From Pseudomonadota bacterium (GTDB lineage Bacteria > Pseudomonadota > Alphaproteobacteria > Acetobacterales > Acetobacteraceae): a stretch of 64,000 nt of DNA. Positions 40,465 through 49,091 of this stretch are shown here, in pieces. The notes beneath the pieces were generated by a model that saw only the letters and a list, made by a program, of their open reading frames with translations, did not search any database and was not told where the DNA came from. A program made the translations under genes and the position numbers. Numbering within the stretch: position 1 is the first letter of the stretch; the number at the start of each line of letters is the position of its first letter. Location of the stretch: positions 1-64,000 of the forward strand of contig JAJXXT010000130.1 of NCBI GenBank assembly GCA_021780935.1. The letters are read 5' to 3'.

Positions 40465-41625
40465 ATGACCACCCCCACCGCCAACTGGAACTACCCCACC
40501 GCCATTCGTTTCGGCGCCGGCCGCATCAGGGAACTGCCCGATGTGCTTACGGCCGCGGGCATCGGCAGGCCGCTCTTCGTCACCGATGCCGGGCTCGCGC
40601 ATCTGCCGCTCACCGAAGGCGTCGTGGCCATGCTGCGCGCGGCCGGTATTTCGTTGGCGGTGTTCTCGGATGTCAAATCCAACCCCACCCAATCCAACCT
40701 TGAAGCCGGCCTCGCCGCTTTCCGCGCCGGCGGTCATGACGGTGTCATCACGTTTGGCGGCGGGTCCGCGATCGATATCGGCAAGATCGTGGCCTTCATG
40801 GCGGGCCAGACGCGCCCGGTCTGGGATTTCGAGGATATCGGCGACTGGTGGACGCGCGCCGATCCCGCCGGCATCGCGCCCATCATCGCGGTGCCCACGA
40901 CGGCGGGAACCGGCTCGGAGGTGGGCCGCGCCGGCGTCATCACCAACGAGGAAACCCACACCAAGAAGGTCATCTTCCACCCCCAGATGATGCCGAAGAC
41001 GGTCATCATGGACCCCGAGATGACGGTCGGGATGCCGCCGTCGATCACCGTGGGGACCGGCATGGACGCGCTTGCCCACTGCCTCGAAGCCTATTGCGCG
41101 CCGTCCTATCACCCGATGGGCGAGGGCATTGCCGTCGAGGGCATCCGCCTCGTGTTCGAGAATCTGCCGCGGGTCCATGCGAACGGCCGCGACCTCGTCG
41201 CGCGCGGCCACATGCTGAGCGCGGCCATGATGGGCGCCACGTCGTTCCAGAAGGGGCTGGGAGCGATCCACTCGCTCTCGCACCCGATCGGCGCGCTCTA
41301 CGACACCCATCACGGCATGACGAACGCCGTCTTCATGCCCTATGTGCTGGTCGTCAACCGCGAGGCAATCGAGCCCAAGATCGTGCGGCTCGCCGCCTGG
41401 CTCGGGTTGCAGCCCTCGTTCGAGGCGTTCCTCGGCGCCGTGCTGAAGCTGCGCGCCGAGCTCGGCGTGCCGCACACACTGGCGCAATTCGGTATTGTCG
41501 CCGACAAGCGCACGCTGATTGCCGAGATGGCCATCGTCGATCCCACCGCCGGCGGCAATCCGGTCGAGCTCACCCGCGAGCGCGCGCTCGAGATCTTCGA
41601 CCGTGCCATGACCGGCAGACTTTAG
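40465..41625 (+). CDS. Iron-type (group III) alcohol dehydrogenase
   Basis: 386 residues. The nucleotide-binding part has GVITFGGGSAIDIGKI and AVPTTAGTGSEVGRAGVITN. Metal ligands are supplied by the Asp in TGMDALAHCLEAYCA and histidines in GAIHSLSHPIGALYDTHHG, the signature of Fe-ADHs. Length is typical (380-390). Together with the upstream aldehyde dehydrogenase it would oxidise a primary alcohol in two steps to the acid. The 3' end overlaps the convergent gene at 41622 by four bases. Confidence 0.93.
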   Translation: MTTPTANWNYPTAIRFGAGRIRELPDVLTAAGIGRPLFVTDAGLAHLPLTEGVVAMLRAAGISLAVFSDVKSNPTQSNLEAGLAAFRAGGHDGVITFGGGSAIDIGKIVAFMAGQTRPVWDFEDIGDWWTRADPAGIAPIIAVPTTAGTGSEVGRAGVITNEETHTKKVIFHPQMMPKTVIMDPEMTVGMPPSITVGTGMDALAHCLEAYCAPSYHPMGEGIAVEGIRLVFENLPRVHANGRDLVARGHMLSAAMMGATSFQKGLGAIHSLSHPIGALYDTHHGMTNAVFMPYVLVVNREAIEPKIVRLAAWLGLQPSFEAFLGAVLKLRAELGVPHTLAQFGIVADKRTLIAEMAIVDPTAGGNPVELTRERALEIFDRAMTGRL

Positions 41626-41978
41626 CGCTGCAGCAGTCGCAGCAGCGCATACGCCACCATCATGATCGCGATCACGATGGGGTTCAGCAGCCGTAACGCA
41701 ATCCGCCGCAACGCGGCCGCGTCCAGCGAAAACGGCTGCTGCTGCCGCGCCGCGACGCGGGCACGATGCGCGCGCCACTCCCGCGCGAGATCGCCCAGGA
41801 TCGGCCCCGGGATCGGCTGGGTGAACCGAAGCCCGCCATCCCGCCGCACCATCACCCCATAGCGGGCGAGCTCCGCGCGCAGGCCAAAGACCGGCGGCAG
41901 CAGCGGTGCCGCAACCAGCCCAGCCGCCAGCGTCAGCACCAGTGCCAAGGCCCGGGACCTCGCGAGCGCGCGCGCCAC
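41622..41978 (-). CDS. Small predicted membrane protein
   Basis: 118 residues with two hydrophobic segments, LALVLTLAAGLVAAPLLPPV near the N-terminus and LLNPIVIAIMMVAYALLRLL at the C-terminus, separated by an Arg-rich cytoplasmic or periplasmic stretch. It may be the last gene of the minus-strand transporter/amidase operon. No family recognised. Translation is supported by the clear two-segment pattern and by its place 42 nt after the amidohydrolase stop. Confidence 0.55.
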   Translation of the reverse strand: MARALARSRALALVLTLAAGLVAAPLLPPVFGLRAELARYGVMVRRDGGLRFTQPIPGPILGDLAREWRAHRARVAARQQQPFSLDAAALRRIALRLLNPIVIAIMMVAYALLRLLQR

Positions 41979-42020
41979 GGCCGTCGTCAGCGCGCCACCC
42001 GGGGGCGGCTCAGCGTCAGC

Positions 42021-42860
42021 CTAGCGCCGCCCCGGCGTCCAGCCATAGACCCGCGCGCACGCGCCGCCCATCAGCATCGCTCGCTCGCCGGCACTCAGCC
42101 GCTCGGTCAACCGAAACGCCATCACCGCGTCCGCGTAGTTCACCACCGCGAAGGCGCGCGTCCAGTCCGTTCCCCACAGGCAACGTTCAAAGCCCCAGGC
42201 ATCGAACACCCGCGCGAGCTTGTCCCAGATATCCGCGAACGGAAACGCCTCGTGCGACAGGGTGCACGCTCCCGAAACCTTGATCACCGCGTTGTCACGC
42301 CTGGCCAGCGCCAGCACCTGCGGCAGCGCCGCCCAGGCGTCGGCGGGCACCGGCTTCTCGCGCGGCTGCATCAGCCCCAGGTGGTCGATGATGAACCGCG
42401 TTTCGGGGTTGCGGTCGATCACCGCCGCCGCAAGATCGAGATTGCCCCAGCAATGGATGTTCACCGGCAACCCCGCCGCCGCGGCCGCGCGCGCCACCCG
42501 GTCGAAGCCCGGCTTGTCCGCGTCCCGCCCGGCTTCTGCCGGCATCATGATCCGCACCGCGACACTTCCCGGCACGTTTTTCCACTCGGCAACGACATCC
42601 GCCACGGCGGGATCGTCGGGGTCCACCGGCTTGATGATGGCGAACCGCCGGGGGTGCGCCCGCTGCACCTGGGCGGCATAGCTCGCGTCATACCCGTACA
42701 TCGAGAAGGCGGAGATAAAGATCGCGCCATCCACCCCCACCGCGTCCATCGCCACCACCATCTCGTCGCCGGTGACATGTGGCGGCCAGTTCGGCACGCT
42801 GCGCCACGGCCGCGCCTTCGTGTTGGCCTCGTAGCAATGCACCTGAGAATCAATGATCAT
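42021..42860 (-). CDS. Amidohydrolase-2 family metal-dependent hydrolase
   Basis: 279 residues from the ATG at 42860, which has AGAGAGGA nine bases upstream; an ATG at 42869 sits too close to that site. IIDSQVHCYEAN is the family's N-terminal metal-binding DxHxH-type strand, here with a changed first position (SQVHC), and RFIIDHLGL and LWGTDW carry later ligands. The closest functional families are 2-pyrone-4,6-dicarboxylate lactonase and related amidohydrolases. It is encoded after a formamidase-type gene, so it may hydrolyse an amide or lactone intermediate. Confidence 0.8.
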   Translation of the reverse strand: MIIDSQVHCYEANTKARPWRSVPNWPPHVTGDEMVVAMDAVGVDGAIFISAFSMYGYDASYAAQVQRAHPRRFAIIKPVDPDDPAVADVVAEWKNVPGSVAVRIMMPAEAGRDADKPGFDRVARAAAAAGLPVNIHCWGNLDLAAAVIDRNPETRFIIDHLGLMQPREKPVPADAWAALPQVLALARRDNAVIKVSGACTLSHEAFPFADIWDKLARVFDAWGFERCLWGTDWTRAFAVVNYADAVMAFRLTERLSAGERAMLMGGACARVYGWTPGRR

Positions 42861-42893
42861 CGGCAGCATTCCTCTCTGTGACCGCGCGTTGTC

Positions 42894-43898
42894 TCAGCCG
42901 GGCGCCAGATACCGCTTCGCGATCCCGGCGCCGACCGTGTAGTTGGGGTCAACAAAATTCCCCAGCCGCACCCTCCCGCATTGGCTCAGCATCATATAGG
43001 CGTCCCAGCGGTCGAACCCGTATTCTGCCTCCATCCACAGCACCAGGTCGCGATAGGCGATGCGCGTCGCATCCTCGAGCGGTCTGGCCGAGCCGATCGC
43101 CATGATGAAATCCTCCCGCTCCAGGCGCGGCCACTCCAGCGCCCAGCCACGGATCAGATCGACCCGGATCGTCGTTTCGGACGCGTATTCAACCGCCGTC
43201 CCGCACACTTCCCCGTCGCCCTGGCAGGCATGCGCGTCGCCGATGAACAGCCGCGCCCCCGCCGTGCGCACCGGCAGATAGGTGATACTCCCCGGTCCCA
43301 TGTCCGGCAGATCCATGTTGCCGCCATGCGGCCCCGGCACCAGCGAGCTGATGCTGTCGATCTCGGGCGAGGTGCTCAGCGTGCCGATATGCGGCGCGTA
43401 GGGCAGCACCACGCGCGCGCTCCAGCGCACCTCTCGCTCATCCACATGCACCTTGCGCGTGATCTCGGGCAGCGGCGGTGCCAGTGTCGCCGTCAGCCCG
43501 GTGCCGGTCAGCCCGCCGAAATACGGGATCATGCAGCACGTCCCGCGCGGGTTCTCGCCCCGCGGCTTCATGCTCTCGATATGGACCGCGATCGCATCGC
43601 CCGGCTCGGCGCCCGCGACCATGATCGGGCCGTTCTGCGGGTTGACGAACGGCATGCGCAGCTTGCGGCTCGGCTTGTCGCGCTCCGTGCGCACCTTGCC
43701 CTCGAACGCGTCACGCGTCTCGATGCGGATGCGGTCGCCGGGCTCCACCGTCAGCACCGGTTCGGAATACGGTCCGATCGTGTAATGAAACTTCCCCTGC
43801 GCCGCCTCGGTCAAGTCGTGCAGGCGTGGCTTGCGCCCCCATCCCACGCCGCGCGCCGCCACGATCGATGCCGCGAGCCACGAGCCGGATTTCGCCAC
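42894..43898 (-). CDS. Acetamidase/formamidase family protein
   Basis: 334 residues. The segments EPGDRIRIETRDAFEGKV, NPQNGPIMVAGAEPGDAIAV, MKPRGENPRGTC and LFIGDAHACQGDGEVCG match the FmdA/AmdA acetamidase-formamidase family. GDAHACQGDGE is the most conserved stretch, with likely metal or catalytic residues. It is encoded after the amine-type ABC transporter genes on the same strand. It probably cleaves a short-chain amide or an amide product of the gamma-glutamyl pathway; formamide or acetamide as substrate is only a family-level guess. Confidence 0.88.
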   Translation of the reverse strand: MAKSGSWLAASIVAARGVGWGRKPRLHDLTEAAQGKFHYTIGPYSEPVLTVEPGDRIRIETRDAFEGKVRTERDKPSRKLRMPFVNPQNGPIMVAGAEPGDAIAVHIESMKPRGENPRGTCCMIPYFGGLTGTGLTATLAPPLPEITRKVHVDEREVRWSARVVLPYAPHIGTLSTSPEIDSISSLVPGPHGGNMDLPDMGPGSITYLPVRTAGARLFIGDAHACQGDGEVCGTAVEYASETTIRVDLIRGWALEWPRLEREDFIMAIGSARPLEDATRIAYRDLVLWMEAEYGFDRWDAYMMLSQCGRVRLGNFVDPNYTVGAGIAKRYLAPG

Positions 43899-44019
43899 GC
43901 CAACCTCCCCAGAACACGCGCCCGACAGAGAACGCGCCGTGGTCAGCCTAGACCAACCCCGGCGCCGAGGAAATCGTCTGATCGGCCTCGCGGCGCACCG
44001 CCGTGCCCCGGCCGCATCC

Positions 44020-44889
44020 TCAGGGTGCGCGGTAGCGGTCCGGGATCAGCCGGTTCGCCAGCACCGCCAGCGCGATCGTCGTCCCCATCAGCACGAACGC
44101 CACCGACGCGGCCAGCGGCCAGTTGTTGTTCGATGCAAACTCGACATAAACCTGCGGCGCCATCATATGAAACCGTGGCCCGCCCAGCAGCACCGGCGTC
44201 GCATAGGCGTTCATCCCCAGAATGAAGCAGAGGATCGTGGCAATCGACAGTCCCGGCAGTGCCAGCGGCGCCACCACGCGCACGAAGGAGCGCAGCGGCG
44301 TGGCTCCGAGCGCCGAGGCCGCCTCCTCGAGCGAGATGTCGATCCGCTCGAACACCGCCTGCAGCATCAGCACCATATACGGCAGATTGAACGACAGAAT
44401 GCCCACCACAACGGCGGTCGGCGTGTACATGAGATCAAAGGACGAATGTCCGAAGATCGCCCGCAGTGTCAGCCCCACGATGCCACCATGCGACAGCAGG
44501 ATCATCCATCCCACGGTCCGCGCCGTCGCCCCCATGAACAGCGGCAGCATCAGCGCCAGGACCATCGCGGACTTGTACCGGCTCTCGGTGCGCGCCAGCC
44601 GATAGGCCACCGGCGCGCCGAACACGATGCACAGCAGCGTCGACAGCGCCGCCACCTCGATCGTGCGCAGCAGCATGTCGAGATAGAATCGGCTGGCGAA
44701 GAACGAGACATAGTTCGCCACCGTCACCGCCGGCACGACGAGCAGGCTCGGGTCGAACCGGTCGAGGCTGTAGCGGAACAGCAGCAGCAGCGGCGCCACC
44801 AGCATCACCAGCACCAGCAGCGTCGCCGGCCCCAGCAGCGCGCCGGCCAGACGCGCGGAGCCCTGCTCGCCCCGCGCGCCGTCAGCCAT
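44020..44889 (-). CDS. ABC transporter permease, polyamine/PotB type
   Basis: 289 residues with about six membrane segments, the first at 18-40 (LLGPATLLVLVMLVAPLLLL). The EAA loop is SLEEAASALGATPLRSFVRV, where the cytoplasmic ATPase docks. The family is the spermidine/putrescine (PotB) and 2-aminoethylphosphonate class. The gene follows the binding-protein gene by 24 nt and is one of the two permeases with the product encoded at 46037. Confidence 0.9.
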   Translation of the reverse strand: MADGARGEQGSARLAGALLGPATLLVLVMLVAPLLLLFRYSLDRFDPSLLVVPAVTVANYVSFFASRFYLDMLLRTIEVAALSTLLCIVFGAPVAYRLARTESRYKSAMVLALMLPLFMGATARTVGWMILLSHGGIVGLTLRAIFGHSSFDLMYTPTAVVVGILSFNLPYMVLMLQAVFERIDISLEEAASALGATPLRSFVRVVAPLALPGLSIATILCFILGMNAYATPVLLGGPRFHMMAPQVYVEFASNNNWPLAASVAFVLMGTTIALAVLANRLIPDRYRAP

Positions 44890-44913
44890 CCGCCGGCACC
44901 TCAGCCCGCCACG

Positions 44914-45972
44914 TCATCCGCGGGCGATGTTCTTCTGCCACCAGGCGCTCATCTCCGGCAGCGCCTTCACGTCGTAGGCATAGTCCGGTGAGTGCAGCAC
45001 CGGCTTCGGCGTGGGGAAGGCGAGCTGCTTGCCGATCTTGCCGGTCAGCTTCGCGTTTTCCACCGTCGGCAGATATCCCATCTTGGCGGCGAATCCCTCC
45101 TGTGCCGAGGGCTCCAGCATGGCGTTGAGATACGCGAAGGCGCCTTCCTTGTTGGGCGCGTTCTTCGGCACCACGAAGCCACTGACATAGAGCACGCTGC
45201 CCTCCTTGGGGAAGGCGGCGGCGACGTCGATCCCGGCGTTCTGCCACATCGCCACGCGCGCCAGCCACATCAGCCCGAGCTCGATCTCGCCGGACTTGAA
45301 GGCGGGCCCGATCGAATCCGTCTCCGGATAGAGCCGCAGCCCGTTGGCATTCACCTTCTCCATCAGCGCCTTCGCCTTGTCGAAGGCATCGACGTTGCCA
45401 GCGCCATAGAGGGCCGCCGCCATCATGATGTAGAAATAATTGCCGGTCGGCACACCGATCTTGCCCTTGTAGGCAGGGTTCATCAGGTCCGCGAAGCTGG
45501 TCGGCGGCGTCTTGATCTTCTTCGGGTCGTAAATCAGGACCTGCGCGCTGTAGATATGCGGTGCCAGGAACGGCGAGCGCAGCACCGGGTCCACATGCGC
45601 GAGGTTGGGCACTTTCTTCGCGTCGAGCGGCTCCAGCAGGCCGAGCTTGGCGAGCCGGAACGCCGCCGGCGCCTCCACCGCCGCGACGTCGAGCGTGCCG
45701 CGCGGCAGCATCTTCTGCGCGATGATCTGGGCCATGCGCGGCGGCTCGTTGGCCGGCGCCCAAACCACGTCATAGCCCTTGGGGTCGAGGATCGGCTTGA
45801 CGAAGTTGATGTCCTGCAGGTGCTCATAGTCGCCACCCCAGGTGCCCACGACGATCCGCTTGGACCCCGCCGCCAGCGCGCTCGCGGGCAGGATCGCGGG
45901 CATCGCCAGCCCGCCGGCGGCCGCCAGCAGGGAGCGGCGCTTCAGCTTGAAAATGCGGTTCGTTTCGGTCAC
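44914..45972 (-). CDS. ABC transporter periplasmic binding protein, polyamine type
   Basis: 352 residues from a GTG at 45972 with GGAGAAAATATC upstream. The N-terminus KLKRRSLLAAAGGLAMPAIL is a Tat- or Sec-type signal with an RR pair. The mature protein starts with a strand (RIVVGTWGGDYEHLQ) usual in PotD/type-1 solute-binding proteins, followed by KPPTSFADLM-like segments (TPPTSFADLMNPAYKGKIGV). It would capture an organic amine or related compound. It is between the two permease genes, the usual PotD-like arrangement. Confidence 0.88.
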   Translation of the reverse strand: MTETNRIFKLKRRSLLAAAGGLAMPAILPASALAAGSKRIVVGTWGGDYEHLQDINFVKPILDPKGYDVVWAPANEPPRMAQIIAQKMLPRGTLDVAAVEAPAAFRLAKLGLLEPLDAKKVPNLAHVDPVLRSPFLAPHIYSAQVLIYDPKKIKTPPTSFADLMNPAYKGKIGVPTGNYFYIMMAAALYGAGNVDAFDKAKALMEKVNANGLRLYPETDSIGPAFKSGEIELGLMWLARVAMWQNAGIDVAAAFPKEGSVLYVSGFVVPKNAPNKEGAFAYLNAMLEPSAQEGFAAKMGYLPTVENAKLTGKIGKQLAFPTPKPVLHSPDYAYDVKALPEMSAWWQKNIARG

Positions 45973-46036
45973 GATATTTTCTCCTGGTCGGCCGCATCAA
46001 ACCCGGTGCGGCATGGGGTTGCGGGGATCGCCATCG

Positions 46037-46876
46037 TCAACGCACGAGCTGTCCGAGCCGGATCACGAAGCGATCGATGAATGCAAGGATGGAGCCGATC
46101 AGCACCATCTGCAACGTCGTCGTCGCCGCGATCAGCGGGTCGATATGGTATTTGAGATAGCCGAGCAGCGCGATCGGCAGCGTCGTCATCCCCGGGCTGA
46201 TCAGGAACAGCGTCATCTCCAGCTCGCCGAATGTCGCGATGAACGAAAACAGCAGCGCCGCGATCAGCCCCTGGCGCATCGCCGGCAGCGTCACGCGGCG
46301 AAACACCGTCGCCGGCCGCGCGCCCAGGCTCGCCGCCGCCTCCTCGGCCGAGCGGTCATAGCCGACCAGGCTCGCCACCACGAGCCGCACCACCCACGGC
46401 GTGGTGATCAGCAGATGGCCCGCCACCAGCACGCTGAACGACCCCGCCAGGGGCGCGCCCGTCAGCTCCTCGATGGCGACCGCCAACAGATAGATCGCGA
46501 GCCCCACCGCGATCAGCGGCACCGTCAGCGGCGCCAGCAGCAGCGTCGCGATGGCGCCCTTGGCCCGAAAATTACCGCGCACCAGCGCCAGGCCCGCCGG
46601 CACCCCGAGCAGCAGGCTGCCGGGCACGCCGATCGCCGCGACCTCGAACGTGGTCAGCAGCGGGCTCGCGAAATGCGGTATCACCTCGCGGTACCAATGC
46701 AGCGTGTAGGCGTGCGGCGGGAAGATGATCAGCTTCTCGTCAAAAAAGCTGAGATAGACGGTCAACACCAGCGGCAGAAAGATCAGCACCAGCCCAGCGG
46801 CGAACAGCAGCCAGAACCCGGCGCCCAGCAGCCGGCTGCCACGCCGGGGCATGCCCGCCTGTCCTGCGCGCGCCAT
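46037..46876 (-). CDS. ABC transporter permease, polyamine/PotC type
   Basis: 279 residues from ATG 46876; an upstream TTG at 46909 and a downstream ATG at 46852 are alternatives, and none has a strong ribosome-binding site. Six membrane segments, starting with FWLLFAAGLVLIFLPLVLTV. The EAA loop is SAEEAAASLGARPATVFRRV. It is the first gene of the minus-strand operon, divergent from the ATPase gene at 47105 across a 228-nt intergenic region that should hold both promoters. Confidence 0.87.
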   Translation of the reverse strand: MARAGQAGMPRRGSRLLGAGFWLLFAAGLVLIFLPLVLTVYLSFFDEKLIIFPPHAYTLHWYREVIPHFASPLLTTFEVAAIGVPGSLLLGVPAGLALVRGNFRAKGAIATLLLAPLTVPLIAVGLAIYLLAVAIEELTGAPLAGSFSVLVAGHLLITTPWVVRLVVASLVGYDRSAEEAAASLGARPATVFRRVTLPAMRQGLIAALLFSFIATFGELEMTLFLISPGMTTLPIALLGYLKYHIDPLIAATTTLQMVLIGSILAFIDRFVIRLGQLVR

Positions 46877-47104
46877 GCCGGCGCGCCCGCTCTCCCAGCC
46901 TCGCTCCAACCGCCTGTCCCCCGCCGGCTTCTTGCGTCTGCCGGGTCGTCGTTACATCGAAACACTATCCACCTCGCCCCCCGCCGGCAAGCACGCCTCC
47001 CGGCCCCGGTTTGCAGCCTTGACCCGTGGCGGAACTCAGTGGAGCATCATCGCAATGTTCGCCTCCGTCGCATCGCCAACCCGCCCGATCGCACCCGAAG
47101 CCGC

Positions 47105-48214
47105 ATGAGCGAAGCGGCCGACGCGGCGTCGCTCGACCTCATCGGCCTGCGCAAGCTCTACGGGGCGGCGGCGGTGGTGGACGACCTGTCGCTCGATGCC
47201 GCACCCGGCGAGATGATCGCGCTGCTCGGCCCCTCGGGCTGCGGCAAGACCACCACCCTGCGCATGATCGCGGGCTTCGTGCCCGCCAGTGCCGGCGACA
47301 TCCGCGTCAACGGCCAGAGTGTCGCCGCCCTGCCGCCGCACCAGCGCGACATCGGCGTGGTGTTCCAGAGCTACGCCCTGTTTCCGCATCTCTCGGTCGA
47401 GCGCAACATCGCCTTCGGCCTCGAGATGCGCCGCATGCCGCCCGAGCCGCGCACCGCGCGCGTGCAGGAGATGCTGCGCCTGGTGAAGCTCGAAGCCTTC
47501 GCGCAGCGCCTGCCGCGCCAGCTCTCGGGCGGTCAGCAGCAGCGCGTCGCCCTCGCCCGCGCGCTCGCCATCCACCCGAAACTGCTGCTGCTCGACGAAC
47601 CGCTGTCCAATCTCGACGCCTCGCTGCGCCAGGAGGTGGCGCGTGAGATCCGCCTGCTGCAACGCTCGCGCGGCATCACCACGCTGATGGTCACCCACGA
47701 CCAGGCGGAGGCGATGGCGATGGCCGACCGGCTGGTGGTAATGCGCGCCGGCCGGGTGGAACAGATCGGCCGCCAGGAGGACCTCTACGAGCGTCCGGCC
47801 AGCCCCTTCGTCGCCCGCTTCATCGGTCAGAGCAACCTGCTCGCCGGCCGCCTCGGCCCCGGCTCGCGCCTGATCGCGGAGGGCGGCGGCACCATCGCGC
47901 TGGCCCTCCGCTACCCCGAGGCGCCCAGCGTCACGCTCAGCATCCGCCCCGAGACCATCCATCCCGGCCCGCCCGACGCGGCCGATGCGCGGGCGGTCGG
48001 CACGGTGGCCCTCACCACCTATCTCGGCGCCGTGGTCGAGCTGCTGGTCGATCTCGGCGGCGGCACGCAGCTCATCGTGCGCGGTGCCAGCACCGGCCCC
48101 GCCGCGGTCCCCAGGCTGGTGCCCGGCGAGGCGGTCGGCCTCGCCTGGTCCGCCGCGGACGAACGCGTCTTCGACAGCAACGACCACCCGCTCGCGCCAT
48201 CCCCCACCGTCTGA
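47105..48214 (+). CDS. ABC transporter ATPase, PotA type
   Basis: 369 residues from the ATG at 47105. Walker A is GPSGCGKTTT, the Q loop is VFQSYALFPHL, the signature is LSGGQQQRVALARAL, Walker B is LLLLDEPLSNLD, and the H loop is TLMVTHDQAEAM. A C-terminal TOBE-type region (SIRPETIHPGPP) is typical of polyamine/Fe-type ATPases. It powers the transporter whose other subunits are on the opposite strand (44020-46876). Its 3' end is 13 nt from the convergent permease gene at 48228. Confidence 0.93.
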   Translation: MSEAADAASLDLIGLRKLYGAAAVVDDLSLDAAPGEMIALLGPSGCGKTTTLRMIAGFVPASAGDIRVNGQSVAALPPHQRDIGVVFQSYALFPHLSVERNIAFGLEMRRMPPEPRTARVQEMLRLVKLEAFAQRLPRQLSGGQQQRVALARALAIHPKLLLLDEPLSNLDASLRQEVAREIRLLQRSRGITTLMVTHDQAEAMAMADRLVVMRAGRVEQIGRQEDLYERPASPFVARFIGQSNLLAGRLGPGSRLIAEGGGTIALALRYPEAPSVTLSIRPETIHPGPPDAADARAVGTVALTTYLGAVVELLVDLGGGTQLIVRGASTGPAAVPRLVPGEAVGLAWSAADERVFDSNDHPLAPSPTV

Positions 48215-48227
48215 ACCGGGAAGGCGC

Positions 48228-49091
48228 CTACCCCTTCACCGCCGCCGCGGTCAGCCCGCGGACGAAATATTTCTGCAGGAAGGCGAACAGCACCGCGATC
48301 GGCAGTGTTGCCAGGGTCGACGCCGCCATCGCGGCCCCCCATTCCGGCGGCCGCGAATAGGACTGGCTGAAATCCGTGAGCCCCACCGCCAGCACCTGCA
48401 TGTGCCGGCTCTGCACCACCACCAGCGGCCACAGGAACGAACCCCAGCTCCAGATGAACTCGAGGATGCCGAGGCTGGTCAGCGCCGGCAGCAGCAGCGG
48501 CAGCACGATGCGCAGGAACATGTGGAACTCGCCCGCCCCGTCGACGCGCCCGGCCTCCAGCAGCTCGTTCGGCAGGTCGGCCGCATACTGGCGCATCATG
48601 AACACACCGAACGCATTCATCATTCCGGGCACGATCAGCCCCGCATAGCTGTTCCCCCAGCCCAGCGCATGCACCTCCATGAACAGCGGAATGATCAGGA
48701 TCTGAAACGGAATCATCATCGTCGAGATGACAAAGAAGAACAGCGTCCGGTGCAGCGGGAATCGGTACTTGGCGAACCCGAACCCGGCCAGCGCGCCGAA
48801 GAACACCGTCACCGCCACCTGCGCGCCCGCCACCAGGAAGCTGTTCAGCAGATATCGCCCCAACGGCGACTGCCGCCACGCCAGGCGGAACTGCGCCAGG
48901 CCCTGGAAATGGTGCGGCAGCCAGTGGATCGGCACCGCCATGATCTCGGATTCCGCCTTGAACGCGGAGGTCACCATGAACCATAGCGGAAACGCAAAAA
49001 CTAAGGCCAGCAGCAGCGCCAGCGCGAACCACACCCAGCGCAGCACGCGCGCTCCGCGCCGCCGCACGCGCCTGCCGCGTTCAGGCCGCAT
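48228..49091 (-). CDS. Carbohydrate ABC transporter permease, MalG type
   Basis: 287 residues. Six membrane segments, the first at 20-40 (VWFALALLLALVFAFPLWFM), then a periplasmic loop, and the CUT1 EAA motif ELLEAGRVDGAGEFHMFLRI, as in MalG. Ends with KYFVRGLTAAAVKG, the usual C-terminal of this family. It is the second permease of a sugar transporter and overlaps the first permease gene by 11 nt. No ATPase gene of the MalK type accompanies it, so a shared ATPase, perhaps the one at 47105 or elsewhere, must serve it. Confidence 0.92.
   Translation of the reverse strand: MRPERGRRVRRRGARVLRWVWFALALLLALVFAFPLWFMVTSAFKAESEIMAVPIHWLPHHFQGLAQFRLAWRQSPLGRYLLNSFLVAGAQVAVTVFFGALAGFGFAKYRFPLHRTLFFFVISTMMIPFQILIIPLFMEVHALGWGNSYAGLIVPGMMNAFGVFMMRQYAADLPNELLEAGRVDGAGEFHMFLRIVLPLLLPALTSLGILEFIWSWGSFLWPLVVVQSRHMQVLAVGLTDFSQSYSRPPEWGAAMAASTLATLPIAVLFAFLQKYFVRGLTAAAVKG

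Noticed and set aside
46877..47104. Clear sigma-70 promoter for the PotA-type ATPase
   Set aside because: A TTGACC at 47019 could be a -35, but no acceptable -10 is found at the right distance, so no promoter is called.
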